Shown piece by piece: positions 55,318 to 63,780 of a stretch of 64,000 nucleotides of DNA. The DNA is from Massilia sp. ZL223 (lineage in GTDB: Bacteria > Pseudomonadota > Gammaproteobacteria > Burkholderiales > Burkholderiaceae_D), in NCBI RefSeq assembly GCF_018119395.1, contig NZ_JAGPWD010000018.1, positions 1 through 64,000 of the forward strand. The letters run 5' to 3'. The translations under genes were made by a program, and so were the position numbers. Each line of letters starts with the position of its first letter. The stretch's first letter is position 1. The notes below the pieces were generated by a model that was not told where the DNA came from, searched no databases, and was given only the letters and a program-made list of their open reading frames with translations.

Positions 55318-56766
55318 ATGTTCGCAGCAGTCGATCTCGGCTCCAACAGCTTCCGCCTGCATATCGGCGAGCCGGCGGGCGGCCGCATGCACATCGTGCG
55401 CACGGCGCGCGATCCGATCCGCCTGGCGGCGGGCCTCGACAGCGACAACATGCTGAGCGAGGCGGCCATGCGCACCGCCATCCGCTGCCTGGAAGACTTC
55501 CGCAAGATCCTCGGCGAATACCACCTGGACGCCGTGCGCGTGGTCGCCACCAACACCATGCGCGTGGCGCGCAACGCCGACGTGCTGCTGCCGCTGGCCG
55601 AGCAGGCCATCGGCTATCCGATCGAGATCATCTCCGGCGAGGAAGAGGGCCGCCTGATCTACATGGGCGTGTCGCGCGCCATCGACAAGCCGGACGAGCG
55701 CCGCATCGTGGTGGACATCGGCGGCGGCTCCACCGAAGTCATTACCGGCACCGGCGCCGAGATCACCCTGGTCGAGTCCTTCGGCATCGGCACCCATCCC
55801 CAGACGGCGGCCTATTTCGCCGACGGCCGCATCAACGCGCGCGCGTTCGATGCCGCCGTCACGGCCGCGCGGGCCCGCTTCGAGGACGCCGCCGCCCAGT
55901 ACCACGCCCAGGGCTGGGACGCCGCCTACGGCTCCTCCGGCACCATGCGCGCGATCTCCGAGGTCATCGCCCGCAACACCATCGGCGATGGGACGGTGTC
56001 GCAGGCCAGCCTGCATGCGCTGCGCGACATCCTGCTGGAACTGGGCCACGTCGACGCCTTCAGCCTGCCGGGCGTAAAAAAAGAACGGGTGCCCGTCATG
56101 GTCGGCGGACTGACGGTGCTGATCGGCGTGATGCAGGAACTGAAGATTCCGCGCCTGACGGCCATCAACGCCGGACTGCGCCTGGGCGTGCTGTCCGACC
56201 TGGAGCTGCGCGCCAACCACCGCGACCGGCGCGACGCCGCCATCCGCGCCTGCCTGCGCCGCTTCGACGTCGATCCCCAGCGCGCGATGCGCACCGCCGG
56301 CATCGCTGCGGCGATGTACGAACGGCTGCAGCCGCAGGGCGACAACTTGCATCACTACCTGGCCTGGAGCAGCATGCTGCATGAGGTGGGCCTGGCCGTG
56401 TCGATGACCGGGGCGCACAAGCATGGCGCCTACATCGTCGAGAACGCGGACCTGGCGGGCTTCACCACCCGCGAACAGCGCCTGATGAGCACCCTGGTGC
56501 TGGGGCAGAAGGGCAACCTGCGCAAGATCCGCGAATCGCTCGGCGAACCCGACCTGGCCAAGGCGGTGCTGGCGCTGCGCCTGGCCGTGGTGTTCATGCA
56601 TGCGCGCGCGGACGAGGACCTGGCGGGCCTGAGGCTGCGGCTGAAGGGGCGGGTCGAGATCGAGCTGCCGCCGGACCTGCTGGCGAAGCATCCGACCCTG
56701 GCGCCCTGGTTCGAGAAGGAAGAGGGGTTCTGGAACGAGATCGGCTTGCCGTTCCAGGTGCGGTGA
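55318..56766 (+). CDS. ppx: Exopolyphosphatase (Ppx/GppA family)
   Basis: The 482-residue enzyme removes terminal phosphates from polyphosphate, or acts on pppGpp in GppA relatives. The actin-like fold shows AVDLGSNSFRLHI (phosphate 1) and VDIGGGSTEVI (phosphate 2) and a C-terminal HD-like helical domain (about 310-482). It lies two genes away from the polyphosphate kinase and sixA, so polyphosphate is the likelier substrate. Confidence 0.94.
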   Translation: MFAAVDLGSNSFRLHIGEPAGGRMHIVRTARDPIRLAAGLDSDNMLSEAAMRTAIRCLEDFRKILGEYHLDAVRVVATNTMRVARNADVLLPLAEQAIGYPIEIISGEEEGRLIYMGVSRAIDKPDERRIVVDIGGGSTEVITGTGAEITLVESFGIGTHPQTAAYFADGRINARAFDAAVTAARARFEDAAAQYHAQGWDAAYGSSGTMRAISEVIARNTIGDGTVSQASLHALRDILLELGHVDAFSLPGVKKERVPVMVGGLTVLIGVMQELKIPRLTAINAGLRLGVLSDLELRANHRDRRDAAIRACLRRFDVDPQRAMRTAGIAAAMYERLQPQGDNLHHYLAWSSMLHEVGLAVSMTGAHKHGAYIVENADLAGFTTREQRLMSTLVLGQKGNLRKIRESLGEPDLAKAVLALRLAVVFMHARADEDLAGLRLRLKGRVEIELPPDLLAKHPTLAPWFEKEEGFWNEIGLPFQVR

Positions 56767-56785
56767 GCAGGGCGAGGAGGCAGCC

Positions 56786-57913
56786 ATGAAATGGATCGCA
56801 GCCTTCCTCGTTTCCCTTGCGCTGGGCGGCTGCGCGTCGGCGCCGGCGGTTTCGGACGACGCGGTAGCGGCCCTGATGCGGCGCGAACAGATCCAGGGTC
56901 TCGCGCTAGCCGTCATCGAGGACGGCAAGGTCGTCAAGCTCGCCAGCTACGGCAAGCGCAATGTCGAACGCAATCTGCCGCTCGAAAGCAACACGATCAT
57001 GTACGGCGCCTCGCTCACCAAGACTGCGTTCGCCTACATGGTGCTGCAGCTGGTCGACGAGGGACGGCTGGACCTCGACACGCCGGTCACCCGGCTGCTG
57101 CCGAAACCTTTGCCCGAGTACCGCAACCAGCGCACCGACTACGCGCCCCTCGCCGGCGACGAACGCTGGCGCAAGCTCACGCCGCGCATCCTGCTCACCC
57201 ACAGCGGCGGCTTCGCCAACTTCAGCTGGCTCGAGCCCGACGAGAAGATCCGCATCCATTTTGACCCGGGCAGCCGCTATGCCTATTCGGGCGAGGGCAT
57301 CTATCTGCTCCAGTACATCCTCGAGCAGGGGCTCGGGCTGGACGTGGCGCAGGAGATGCAGAGACGGATTTTTGACCGCTTCGGCATGCTTAATACCAGC
57401 ATGCGCTGGCGGCCGGACTTCGCGGCGAACCTGGCGGATGGCTACACGATCGACGGCAAGATGGAGCCGCACGACGAGCGCAGCAAGGTGAGCGCGGCGG
57501 GGTCGATGGACACGACGATCGCGGACCAGGCGCGCTTCTGGGCGGCCGTCCAGCGTGGCGAAGGCTTGAGCGCGCGTATGCGGGCGGAGCTGGTGCGGCC
57601 GCAGCTGCCTATCCGGTCGCGCAGCCAGTTTCCGACCCTGGTCCCGGAAGCGGGGGCGCCGCAGGAGGGGATCGCTGCGGGACTGGGGCTGGTGAGCTTC
57701 CAGGACCGCAGCGGGCTGGGGTGGTTCAAGGGCGGGCACAATGACAGTACCGGGAATATGGTGGTGTGCCTGGACGCGCGCAGGCGTTGCGTGGTGCTGC
57801 TGGCGAATGATGTGCGGGCCGAGCGTATCTTTCCGGAGTTGGTGCGCATGGTGCTGGGTGAGAACGACATGCCGTGGCGTTGGGAGTACGGCGACAAGGC
57901 GCCTCAGCGCTGA
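56786..57913 (+). CDS. Serine hydrolase of the class C beta-lactamase fold, lipoprotein
   Basis: The 375-residue protein has a lipoprotein signal with lipobox LGGC (cysteine near residue 16), so it is membrane-anchored. The active serine is in ASLTKTAF (SxxK), the second motif is YSGEG (tyrosine), and a third KGGHND-like element follows near residue 315. Such proteins are usually peptidases or esterases of unknown substrate rather than true beta-lactamases. GGAGG lies before the ATG. Confidence 0.85.
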   Translation: MKWIAAFLVSLALGGCASAPAVSDDAVAALMRREQIQGLALAVIEDGKVVKLASYGKRNVERNLPLESNTIMYGASLTKTAFAYMVLQLVDEGRLDLDTPVTRLLPKPLPEYRNQRTDYAPLAGDERWRKLTPRILLTHSGGFANFSWLEPDEKIRIHFDPGSRYAYSGEGIYLLQYILEQGLGLDVAQEMQRRIFDRFGMLNTSMRWRPDFAANLADGYTIDGKMEPHDERSKVSAAGSMDTTIADQARFWAAVQRGEGLSARMRAELVRPQLPIRSRSQFPTLVPEAGAPQEGIAAGLGLVSFQDRSGLGWFKGGHNDSTGNMVVCLDARRRCVVLLANDVRAERIFPELVRMVLGENDMPWRWEYGDKAPQR

Positions 57914-57935
57914 AAGCGCTCAGTTAGCCCATGCC

Positions 57936-58020
57936 CGTCGTTCCGGCGAAGGCCGGAACCCAAGTTCTGCAAGTGCTGTCGAGACGCTTAACTTGGATTC
58001 CGGCCTTCGCCGGAATGACG
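57936..58020. repeat. REPIN-like inverted pair of 31-nt palindromic repeats (family A, locus 2)
   Basis: Units 57936-57966 and 57990-58020 face each other, 23 bases apart. The first is identical to 27481-27511. The second differs by two bases which form a pair within its own hairpin (A-T instead of G-C). The element fills most of the gap between the converging serine hydrolase and sixA genes. Confidence 0.75.
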
Positions 58021-58049
58021 TGCTGAAGTTAACTCACCTGGGTAACGCG

Positions 58050-58517
58050 CTAGCGAAGCTTGCCGATCAGGTCCGGTCCGACCACCAGCCGGATGTACGG
58101 AATGCCATCACTGCCTTTGTGCTCGATCCAGAACACACCCGCCTTGCGAATCCGCCAGTCCTGCTTGCGCCCGGACAGCACCGAGGACGCCACTTCGCCC
58201 AGCAGCGGCTGATGCCCGACCACCAGCGCCGGCTGCCGGTTCCCCGGCCAGCCCGCCGCCTGGATGATCGCCTCCGCACTCGAATCCGTACCCAGTGCCT
58301 CGACCACTTCGTAGCGCCGCCCAAGCGCCTTGACGGTCTGGACGCAGCGCTTGGCCGGACTGGTAAGGATGCGGCAGTCATCCGGCAGGGTGCGCTCGAG
58401 CCATGCCCCCACGCGCGCAGCGTGGCGTTTTCCCTTGGAGGTCAGCGCACGCGCATTGTCGTCTCCATCCGGCGCCCCCGGCTCAGCCTCAGCGTGGCGC
58501 CACAGGATCAGTTCCAT
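58050..58517 (-). CDS. sixA: Phosphohistidine phosphatase SixA
   Basis: The 155-residue protein belongs to the histidine phosphatase superfamily. The phosphorylated histidine is in ILWRHAEAEPG at the N-terminus; a second histidine is in VVGHQPLLG. SixA removes phosphate from phosphohistidine in phosphotransfer proteins. ATG 58517 has AGGAG upstream; its start overlaps the end of ppk1 by 29 bases, indicating co-transcription with ppk1. Confidence 0.92.
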   Translation of the reverse strand: MELILWRHAEAEPGAPDGDDNARALTSKGKRHAARVGAWLERTLPDDCRILTSPAKRCVQTVKALGRRYEVVEALGTDSSAEAIIQAAGWPGNRQPALVVGHQPLLGEVASSVLSGRKQDWRIRKAGVFWIEHKGSDGIPYIRLVVGPDLIGKLR

Positions 58518-60639
58518 GCTCGTTCTCCTTGGCGGGGTGGTTGGCGCCACCCAGCATGTCCATCAAGGTCTGCTGGGCGCTCAGGGGTTTCTGCTTGCCG
58601 CGCGGCTTGCGGCGGCGGTAGCGGCCGTCGCTGGCCAGCTCCCAGGCATTGACGTTGTCCTTCAGGTAGGGATGCAGGCCTTCGCGCATCACGCGGCGCT
58701 TCAGCGCCGGCGAGCGGATCGGGAAAGCGATCTCCACGCGCCGGAACAGGTTGCGGTTCATCCAGTCCGCGCTGCTGAGCCAGATGTCGTGCTTGAGATT
58801 GTTCCGGAAATAGAAGACCCGCGTGTGCTCCAGGAAGCGTCCGACGATCGAACGCACCTTGATGTTCTCCGACAAGCCGGGCACGCCGGGGCGCAGCGAG
58901 CAGGCGCCGCGCACGACCAAGTCGATGCGCACGCCGGCCTCGGAGGCCTCGTACAAAGCCTTGATCACCGATTCGTCCGTGAGCGAATTCATCTTCGCCA
59001 CGATGCGTCCCGGCTTGCCGTGGCGCGCCAGCTCGGCTTCGTTGCGGATCGCCCGCACCAGCTCCTTCTGCAGCGAGAAGGGCGCCAGCCAGATGCTGGT
59101 GAGCTGCTTGGGGCGGGTCATGCTGGTGAGGTGGATGAACACCTCGTTGACGTCGGCCGTCAGGTCGGCATCGGCCGTGAGCAGGCCGAAGTCGGTGTAG
59201 AACTTGGCCGTGGTCGGGTTGTAGTTGCCGGTGCCGAGGTGGGCGTAGCGGCGCAGGCCCTGCGGCTCGCGGCGCAGTACCAGCGCCATCTTGGCGTGGG
59301 TCTTCAGGCCCACCACGCCGTATACCACCTGGGCGCCGGCCTGTTCGAGCTTCTCGGCCCAGTTGATGTTGGCTTCCTCGTCGAAGCGCGCCATCAGTTC
59401 GACGATGACCGTCACTTCCTTGCCGCGCCGCGCGGCGGCGATCAGGGCTTCCATCAGTTCCGAGTTCATTCCGGCGCGGTAGATGGTCTGCTTGATCGCC
59501 ACCACGCAGGGGTCGTTCGCCGCGCACTGGATGAAATCGATGACCGGCTGGAAGGTCTCGTAGGGATGGTGCAGCAGCACGTCGTGCTTGCGCAGGGTGG
59601 CGAAGATGTCCGGCGCTGCCAGCCTGGGCGGATAGCCCGCGACGAAAGGCGGGAACTTGAGTTCCGGCTGGTTGTTGGTGTTGACCACTTCCAGCAGGCG
59701 CCCCAGGTTGACCGGGCCGTCGACCGTGAACAGGCGCGAGCGGTCGATGTTGAACTGGTCGAGCAGGAAGGCCGACAGGTGTTCGGGACAGGCGCGGCCG
59801 ACTTCGAGGCGCACCGCGAAGCCGTAGTTGCGGCTATGGAGTTCGCTCTGGAGGGCCTGACGCAGGTTCTTGACCTCTTCCTCGTCCACCCACAGGTCGC
59901 TGTTGCGCGTGACCCGGAACTGGGAATAGGACACCACCTCGCGGCCGGTGAACAAGTCCGCCATGTGGGCCTGGATCACCGAGGACAGCAGGCAGTAGGA
60001 TGCGCCCTTTTTGTCCGACAGTTCGTCAGGCAGGCGGATCACGCGCGGCAGCACCCGCGGCGCCTTCATGATGGCGATGGCGGTGCCGCGCCCGAAGGCG
60101 TCCTTGCCTTCCAGTTCGACGATGAAGTTCAGGCTCTTGTTGATCACGCGCGGGAAGGGGTGGGCCGGGTCCAGGCCGATCGGCGTCAGGAGCGGGCGCA
60201 CTTCGCGGTCGAAGAACTGCTTGACCCAGGCGCGCTGGGCGGCATTGCGGTCGCCCCGGCGCAGCAGGTGGATGCCGTTTTCCGCCAGCTGGGGATGAAT
60301 CTCGTTGTTGAACAGGCTGTACTGGCGCGCGATCAGGTGGCGGCATTCGGCGCTGGCGCGTTCCAGGGTGGCCGCAAGGTGGTCGGGCAGGCCGCCCTGG
60401 GCGCGATCGAACTGGTGCTGGGCGAGCAGGCTGGCGACCCGCACCTCGAAGAACTCATCCAGGTTGCTGCACACGATGCACAGGAAGCGCAGGCGTTCGA
60501 GCAAGGGAATCGAAGGATCCTCCGCCTGGGCCAGCACCCGGCGGTTGAATTCCAGCAGCGACAGCTCGCGGTTGAGGAAGGCCCCGCCGTCCGGAAGCTG
60601 TTTGAGCTCGGCCTCGATGGCCTTGGTTTTCATGTCCAT
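58489..60639 (-). CDS. ppk1: Polyphosphate kinase 1
   Basis: The 716-residue enzyme polymerises the terminal phosphate of ATP into polyphosphate. The autophosphorylated histidine is in RRYAHLGTGNYNPTTAKFY; other phospholipase-D-like motifs are TIYRAGMNSEL and LVVRGACSLRPG. N-terminal FLNRELSLLEFNRRVLAQA is diagnostic. The ATG at 60639 or 60633 best fits the family; a longer frame to 60705 would cross the Pho box. Divergent from the signal peptidase gene. Confidence 0.96.
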   Translation of the reverse strand: MDMKTKAIEAELKQLPDGGAFLNRELSLLEFNRRVLAQAEDPSIPLLERLRFLCIVCSNLDEFFEVRVASLLAQHQFDRAQGGLPDHLAATLERASAECRHLIARQYSLFNNEIHPQLAENGIHLLRRGDRNAAQRAWVKQFFDREVRPLLTPIGLDPAHPFPRVINKSLNFIVELEGKDAFGRGTAIAIMKAPRVLPRVIRLPDELSDKKGASYCLLSSVIQAHMADLFTGREVVSYSQFRVTRNSDLWVDEEEVKNLRQALQSELHSRNYGFAVRLEVGRACPEHLSAFLLDQFNIDRSRLFTVDGPVNLGRLLEVVNTNNQPELKFPPFVAGYPPRLAAPDIFATLRKHDVLLHHPYETFQPVIDFIQCAANDPCVVAIKQTIYRAGMNSELMEALIAAARRGKEVTVIVELMARFDEEANINWAEKLEQAGAQVVYGVVGLKTHAKMALVLRREPQGLRRYAHLGTGNYNPTTAKFYTDFGLLTADADLTADVNEVFIHLTSMTRPKQLTSIWLAPFSLQKELVRAIRNEAELARHGKPGRIVAKMNSLTDESVIKALYEASEAGVRIDLVVRGACSLRPGVPGLSENIKVRSIVGRFLEHTRVFYFRNNLKHDIWLSSADWMNRNLFRRVEIAFPIRSPALKRRVMREGLHPYLKDNVNAWELASDGRYRRRKPRGKQKPLSAQQTLMDMLGGANHPAKENEHGTDPVAPR

Positions 60640-60683
60640 ATGTCTGCGTCGAAGTAGTCGCGCAGGCAGTGTAGATGGATAAT

Positions 60684-60701
60684 ATGACAACTTGGTGACA
60701 T
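60684..60701 (-). promoter_or_regulatory. Pho box upstream of ppk1
   Basis: On the minus strand ATGTCACCAAGTTGTCAT contains two TGTCA repeats spaced 11 bases apart, the layout of PhoB sites. A TACACT -10 candidate follows about 11 bases after the second repeat, as in PhoB-dependent promoters where the box replaces the -35. Confidence 0.6.
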
Positions 60702-60813
60702 CCACGTTCGACTCGGCTCCAGGCGGGTGTGTTAACCCTCAGTTGACACTTAAGCATCGTTAAAGAATGCCGGCGTATAAAGACAGCTCTACCATGACTA
60801 CCAGGGGCCGACC

Positions 60814-61500
60814 GTGAAAGACCTGCTGCGCGCCAACAAAGGCTTCATTCTTTTCCTGTGCCTGTTCGGCGTGTTCCGCACCGCGGTCGCCGACTGGAAT
60901 CCGATTCCATCGGCATCGATGCGGCCCAACCTGCTGGAGGGCGACGTGGTCTTCGTCAACCGGCTGGCCTTCGACCTCAAGATACCATTGACCGATGTGA
61001 TCGTGGCGCGCCTTGGCGAACCGAGCCGGGGAGACGTGGTCACCTTCACCTCGCCGCAGCCGGACGGCACCCGCCTGATCAAGCGCGTGCTGGCGCTGCC
61101 GGGCGACGTGATCGAGATGCGCGACGAGCGCCTGGTCGTCAACGGCGTGCCGGCCCGGTACCAGGTGTCGGAGGTCACCCGCGAGCGTTCCCACGGGACT
61201 GAACAGCAGGCCATCCGCATGGAGGAAACCGTCGGCGGCGCCCGCCAGCGCATCCAGGTGCTGCCGCAAAAGCTGGCGCTGCGCAACTTCGGCCCGGTGC
61301 GCATTCCCGCCGACCATTACCTGATGCTGGGCGATAACCGCGACGACAGCGGCGACTCGCGCGTCATTGGCCTGGTCCCGCGCAAAAAGCTGATCGGCCG
61401 CGCCGAGCGCATCCTGGTATCGGCCGACTACCAGGGCAACTGGATGCCGCGCACCAGCCGCTTCGGCATGTCGCTGCGGAACGAGGGCGCGGAAAATTAA
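60814..61500 (+). CDS. lepB: Signal peptidase I
   Basis: The 228-residue protein cuts signal peptides at the periplasmic face. One N-terminal helix (about 9-27), catalytic serine in IPSASMRPNLLEGD and lysine in LIKRVLALPGD, and the GDNRDDSGDSR motif are present. The start is GTG, preceded by AGGGG. It is shorter than typical proteobacterial LepB (about 280-320) with one instead of two helices, and it is not next to lepA or rnc, so it may be a second, specialised copy. Confidence 0.9.
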   Translation: MKDLLRANKGFILFLCLFGVFRTAVADWNPIPSASMRPNLLEGDVVFVNRLAFDLKIPLTDVIVARLGEPSRGDVVTFTSPQPDGTRLIKRVLALPGDVIEMRDERLVVNGVPARYQVSEVTRERSHGTEQQAIRMEETVGGARQRIQVLPQKLALRNFGPVRIPADHYLMLGDNRDDSGDSRVIGLVPRKKLIGRAERILVSADYQGNWMPRTSRFGMSLRNEGAEN

Positions 61501-61579
61501 TTCTGTGAAATAAAGTAAAATCCCGTCCCCGGGATGTCTGCATGGTGCAGTGCCGGATTTGTTTGGAAAGGCATGGCAC

Positions 61580-62761
61580 ATGCAGCGACTCATGACCGTC
61601 ATCCTCGCCTGCCTCGGCATGATCGGGGCGCTGGCGATCGACACCTATCTGCCCTCGATGCCCGCGATCGGCGTCGAATTCGGCGTCGGCCCGGTGGCGG
61701 TGCAGCAGACCCTGAGCGTCTTCCTGTTCTGCTTCGCCTTCATGATGCTGTTCTACGGCACCCTGTCCGATTCCTTCGGACGCCGGCCGGTGATCCTGGC
61801 CGCGCTCACGGTGTACACCCTGGCGTCGATCGGCGCCGCCTTTGCGCCGACCTTCGGCGCGCTGCTGGCCTGCCGCGCGCTGCAGGGCCTTTCGGCCGGC
61901 GCCGGCTCGGTGATCGGCCAGGCCATCGTCCAGGACCGCTTCGCCGGTCCGCAGGCGCAGAAGATCATGTCCCACATCATGATGGTGTTCGGCCTGGCGC
62001 CGGCCATTGCGCCGGTGCTGGGCGGCTGGCTGCACGTGAGCTTCGGCTGGCGCTCCACCTTCATCTTCCTGGCGATCTTCGGCACGGCCATGATCCTGCT
62101 CTGCCTGCGCCTGCTGCCCGAGAGCCTGCCGCGCGAGAAGCGCCAGGTCTTCCACCCGGTGACCATCGGCCGCAACTACCTGATGGTGCTGCGCCGTCCG
62201 CAATTCGTGCTGCTGTCGCTGGCGGTGGGCATGGCCTTCGGCGGCCTCTCGCTCTATATCGGCTCGGCAGCCAATTTCGTCATGGAGATCCTGGGCCTGC
62301 CGGAGACGGCCTTCGCCTGGATGTTCATCCCGCTGATCGGCGGCATGGTGATCGGTTCGGCCTGGGGCGGCAAGCGCGCGTCCAGGCTGCCGCCGGCGCG
62401 CCTGATGTGGATCGGCTATGCAGTGATGGGCCTGGCGGCCGTGCTGAACGTCGGCTACAACGCGCTGTTCCCGGCGGTAGTGCCCTGGGCTGTGTTGCCG
62501 CTGTTCATCTACACCTTCGGCCTGGCGGTGGCGATGCCGGCGATCCAGCTGACGGCCATGGGCCTGTTCCCGGACAACCGCGGGCTGGCCGCCTCGATGG
62601 TGGGCTTCATCCAGATGATGTCCTTCGCCCTGGTGTCGGGCCTGGTGGCGCCGCTGCTGTTCGGGAGCGCGTTCAAGCTGGCGCTGGGCGTGGCGGTGGG
62701 GTTGGTGCTGAGCTTTATCGCATGGCGCGCGTCGGTGCGCGCCGCCACGCCGGCCGTATAA
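61580..62761 (+). CDS. Multidrug efflux MFS transporter, Bcr/CflA family
   Basis: The 393-residue inner membrane protein has about 12 helices and the motif A loop GTLSDSFGRRPVI between helices 2 and 3, plus IGQAIVQDRFAG typical of Bcr/CflA members, which export chloramphenicol, bicyclomycin or sulfathiazole by proton antiport. The ATG at 61580 fits the first helix better than the one at 61550. Substrate unknown. Confidence 0.9.
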   Translation: MQRLMTVILACLGMIGALAIDTYLPSMPAIGVEFGVGPVAVQQTLSVFLFCFAFMMLFYGTLSDSFGRRPVILAALTVYTLASIGAAFAPTFGALLACRALQGLSAGAGSVIGQAIVQDRFAGPQAQKIMSHIMMVFGLAPAIAPVLGGWLHVSFGWRSTFIFLAIFGTAMILLCLRLLPESLPREKRQVFHPVTIGRNYLMVLRRPQFVLLSLAVGMAFGGLSLYIGSAANFVMEILGLPETAFAWMFIPLIGGMVIGSAWGGKRASRLPPARLMWIGYAVMGLAAVLNVGYNALFPAVVPWAVLPLFIYTFGLAVAMPAIQLTAMGLFPDNRGLAASMVGFIQMMSFALVSGLVAPLLFGSAFKLALGVAVGLVLSFIAWRASVRAATPAV

Positions 62762-62769
62762 GTTTCGCG

Positions 62770-62794
62770 CGGCCGGCGGCGGGGCTGCCGGCCG
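62770..62794. terminator. Hairpin between converging transporter and smpB genes
   Basis: CGGCCGGC (62770-62777) and GCCGGCCG (62787-62794) are perfect eight-base arms around a nine-base loop. Its place between two converging genes suggests a shared terminator, but no T tract follows on either side. Confidence 0.4.
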
Positions 62795-62801
62795 TCCGGA
62801 A

Positions 62802-63251
62802 TCAGCGGCGGTGCTGCTTCATCGCCGACGCGACTTCGCGCTTGGCGTCGCGGTCCTTCTCGGTGTTGCGCTTGTCGTGCTGCTTCTTGCCCTTGGCAAG
62901 GCCGATCTCGCACTTCACGCGTCCCTTCTTGAAATGCAGGTTGAGCGGCACGAGCGTGTAGCCCGAACGCTCGACCTTGCCGATCAGCTTGTCGATTTCG
63001 GCGCGGTGCAGCAGCAGCTTGCGGGTGCGCAGGGCTTCCGGATGGCTCCAGGCCGAGGCCGTCGGGAGCGAACTCACGTGGGCGCCGAACAGGAACAGTT
63101 CGCCATTGCGCACCATCACATAGGCTTCCTTGATCTGCACCCGGCCTTCGCGGATGGCCTTGACTTCCCAACCTTCCAGCACCAGGCCGGCTTCGTAGCG
63201 GTCCTCGATGAAGTAGTCGAAAAATGCTTTTTTATTGTCAGCGATACTCAT
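62802..63251 (-). CDS. smpB: SsrA-binding protein SmpB
   Basis: The 149-residue protein brings tmRNA to stalled ribosomes. The conserved [26 protein letters not shown] start (read in parts), [30 protein letters not shown] and the basic C-terminal tail are present. No ssrA gene is in the window. Divergent from ratA. Confidence 0.97.
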   Translation of the reverse strand: MSIADNKKAFFDYFIEDRYEAGLVLEGWEVKAIREGRVQIKEAYVMVRNGELFLFGAHVSSLPTASAWSHPEALRTRKLLLHRAEIDKLIGKVERSGYTLVPLNLHFKKGRVKCEIGLAKGKKQHDKRNTEKDRDAKREVASAMKQHRR

Positions 63252-63348
63252 GAAATAGCGAAAATTCGCGTGTCGGTTAAACTACTGCTTATCGCGCTTC
63301 TACGGCGCAACATGCAACTTATCTAACATCATAACAAACGGTTGACCA

Positions 63349-63780
63349 ATGGCAGTAGTACACAAATCAGTTTTCCTCGGGTATAGCGCAGAACAGATGT
63401 TCGATCTGGTGGCGAAGGTGGAAGATTATCCGAAGTTTCTTCCCTGGTGCGGAGGTGTCAACATCCTCGAACGCACCGATGAGAAACTGGTGGCTTCGCT
63501 GTCGATCAACTTCCACGGCGTGAAGCAGAGCTTCACCACGTCCAACCACAACCAGCGCCCGACCCAGATGAAGATGCACCTGGTCGACGGCCCGTTCAAG
63601 ATGCTCGAAGGCACCTGGACCTTCAAGGCCCTGCGCGCCGATGCCTGCAAGATCGACTTCGACATGCATTACGAATTCTCCAGCATTATCCTCGAGCAGA
63701 TCGTGGGGCCGGTGTTCGGGATGATCGCCAACAGCATGGTCGACTCCTTCTGCAAGCGGGCGGAGGCCCTGTATGACTGA
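63349..63780 (+). CDS. ratA: RatA/Coq10 family ubiquinone-binding (START fold) protein
   Basis: The 143-residue protein has the polyketide-cyclase/START fold: YSAEQMFDLVAKVEDYPKFLPWCGG and the late helix with VGPVFGMIANSMVDSFCKRAE. In Escherichia coli the homologue RatA was described as blocking ribosome assembly; Coq10-like quinone binding is the older role. It overlaps the rnfH start and is found divergent from smpB in many proteobacteria. Confidence 0.93.
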   Translation: MAVVHKSVFLGYSAEQMFDLVAKVEDYPKFLPWCGGVNILERTDEKLVASLSINFHGVKQSFTTSNHNQRPTQMKMHLVDGPFKMLEGTWTFKALRADACKIDFDMHYEFSSIILEQIVGPVFGMIANSMVDSFCKRAEALYD

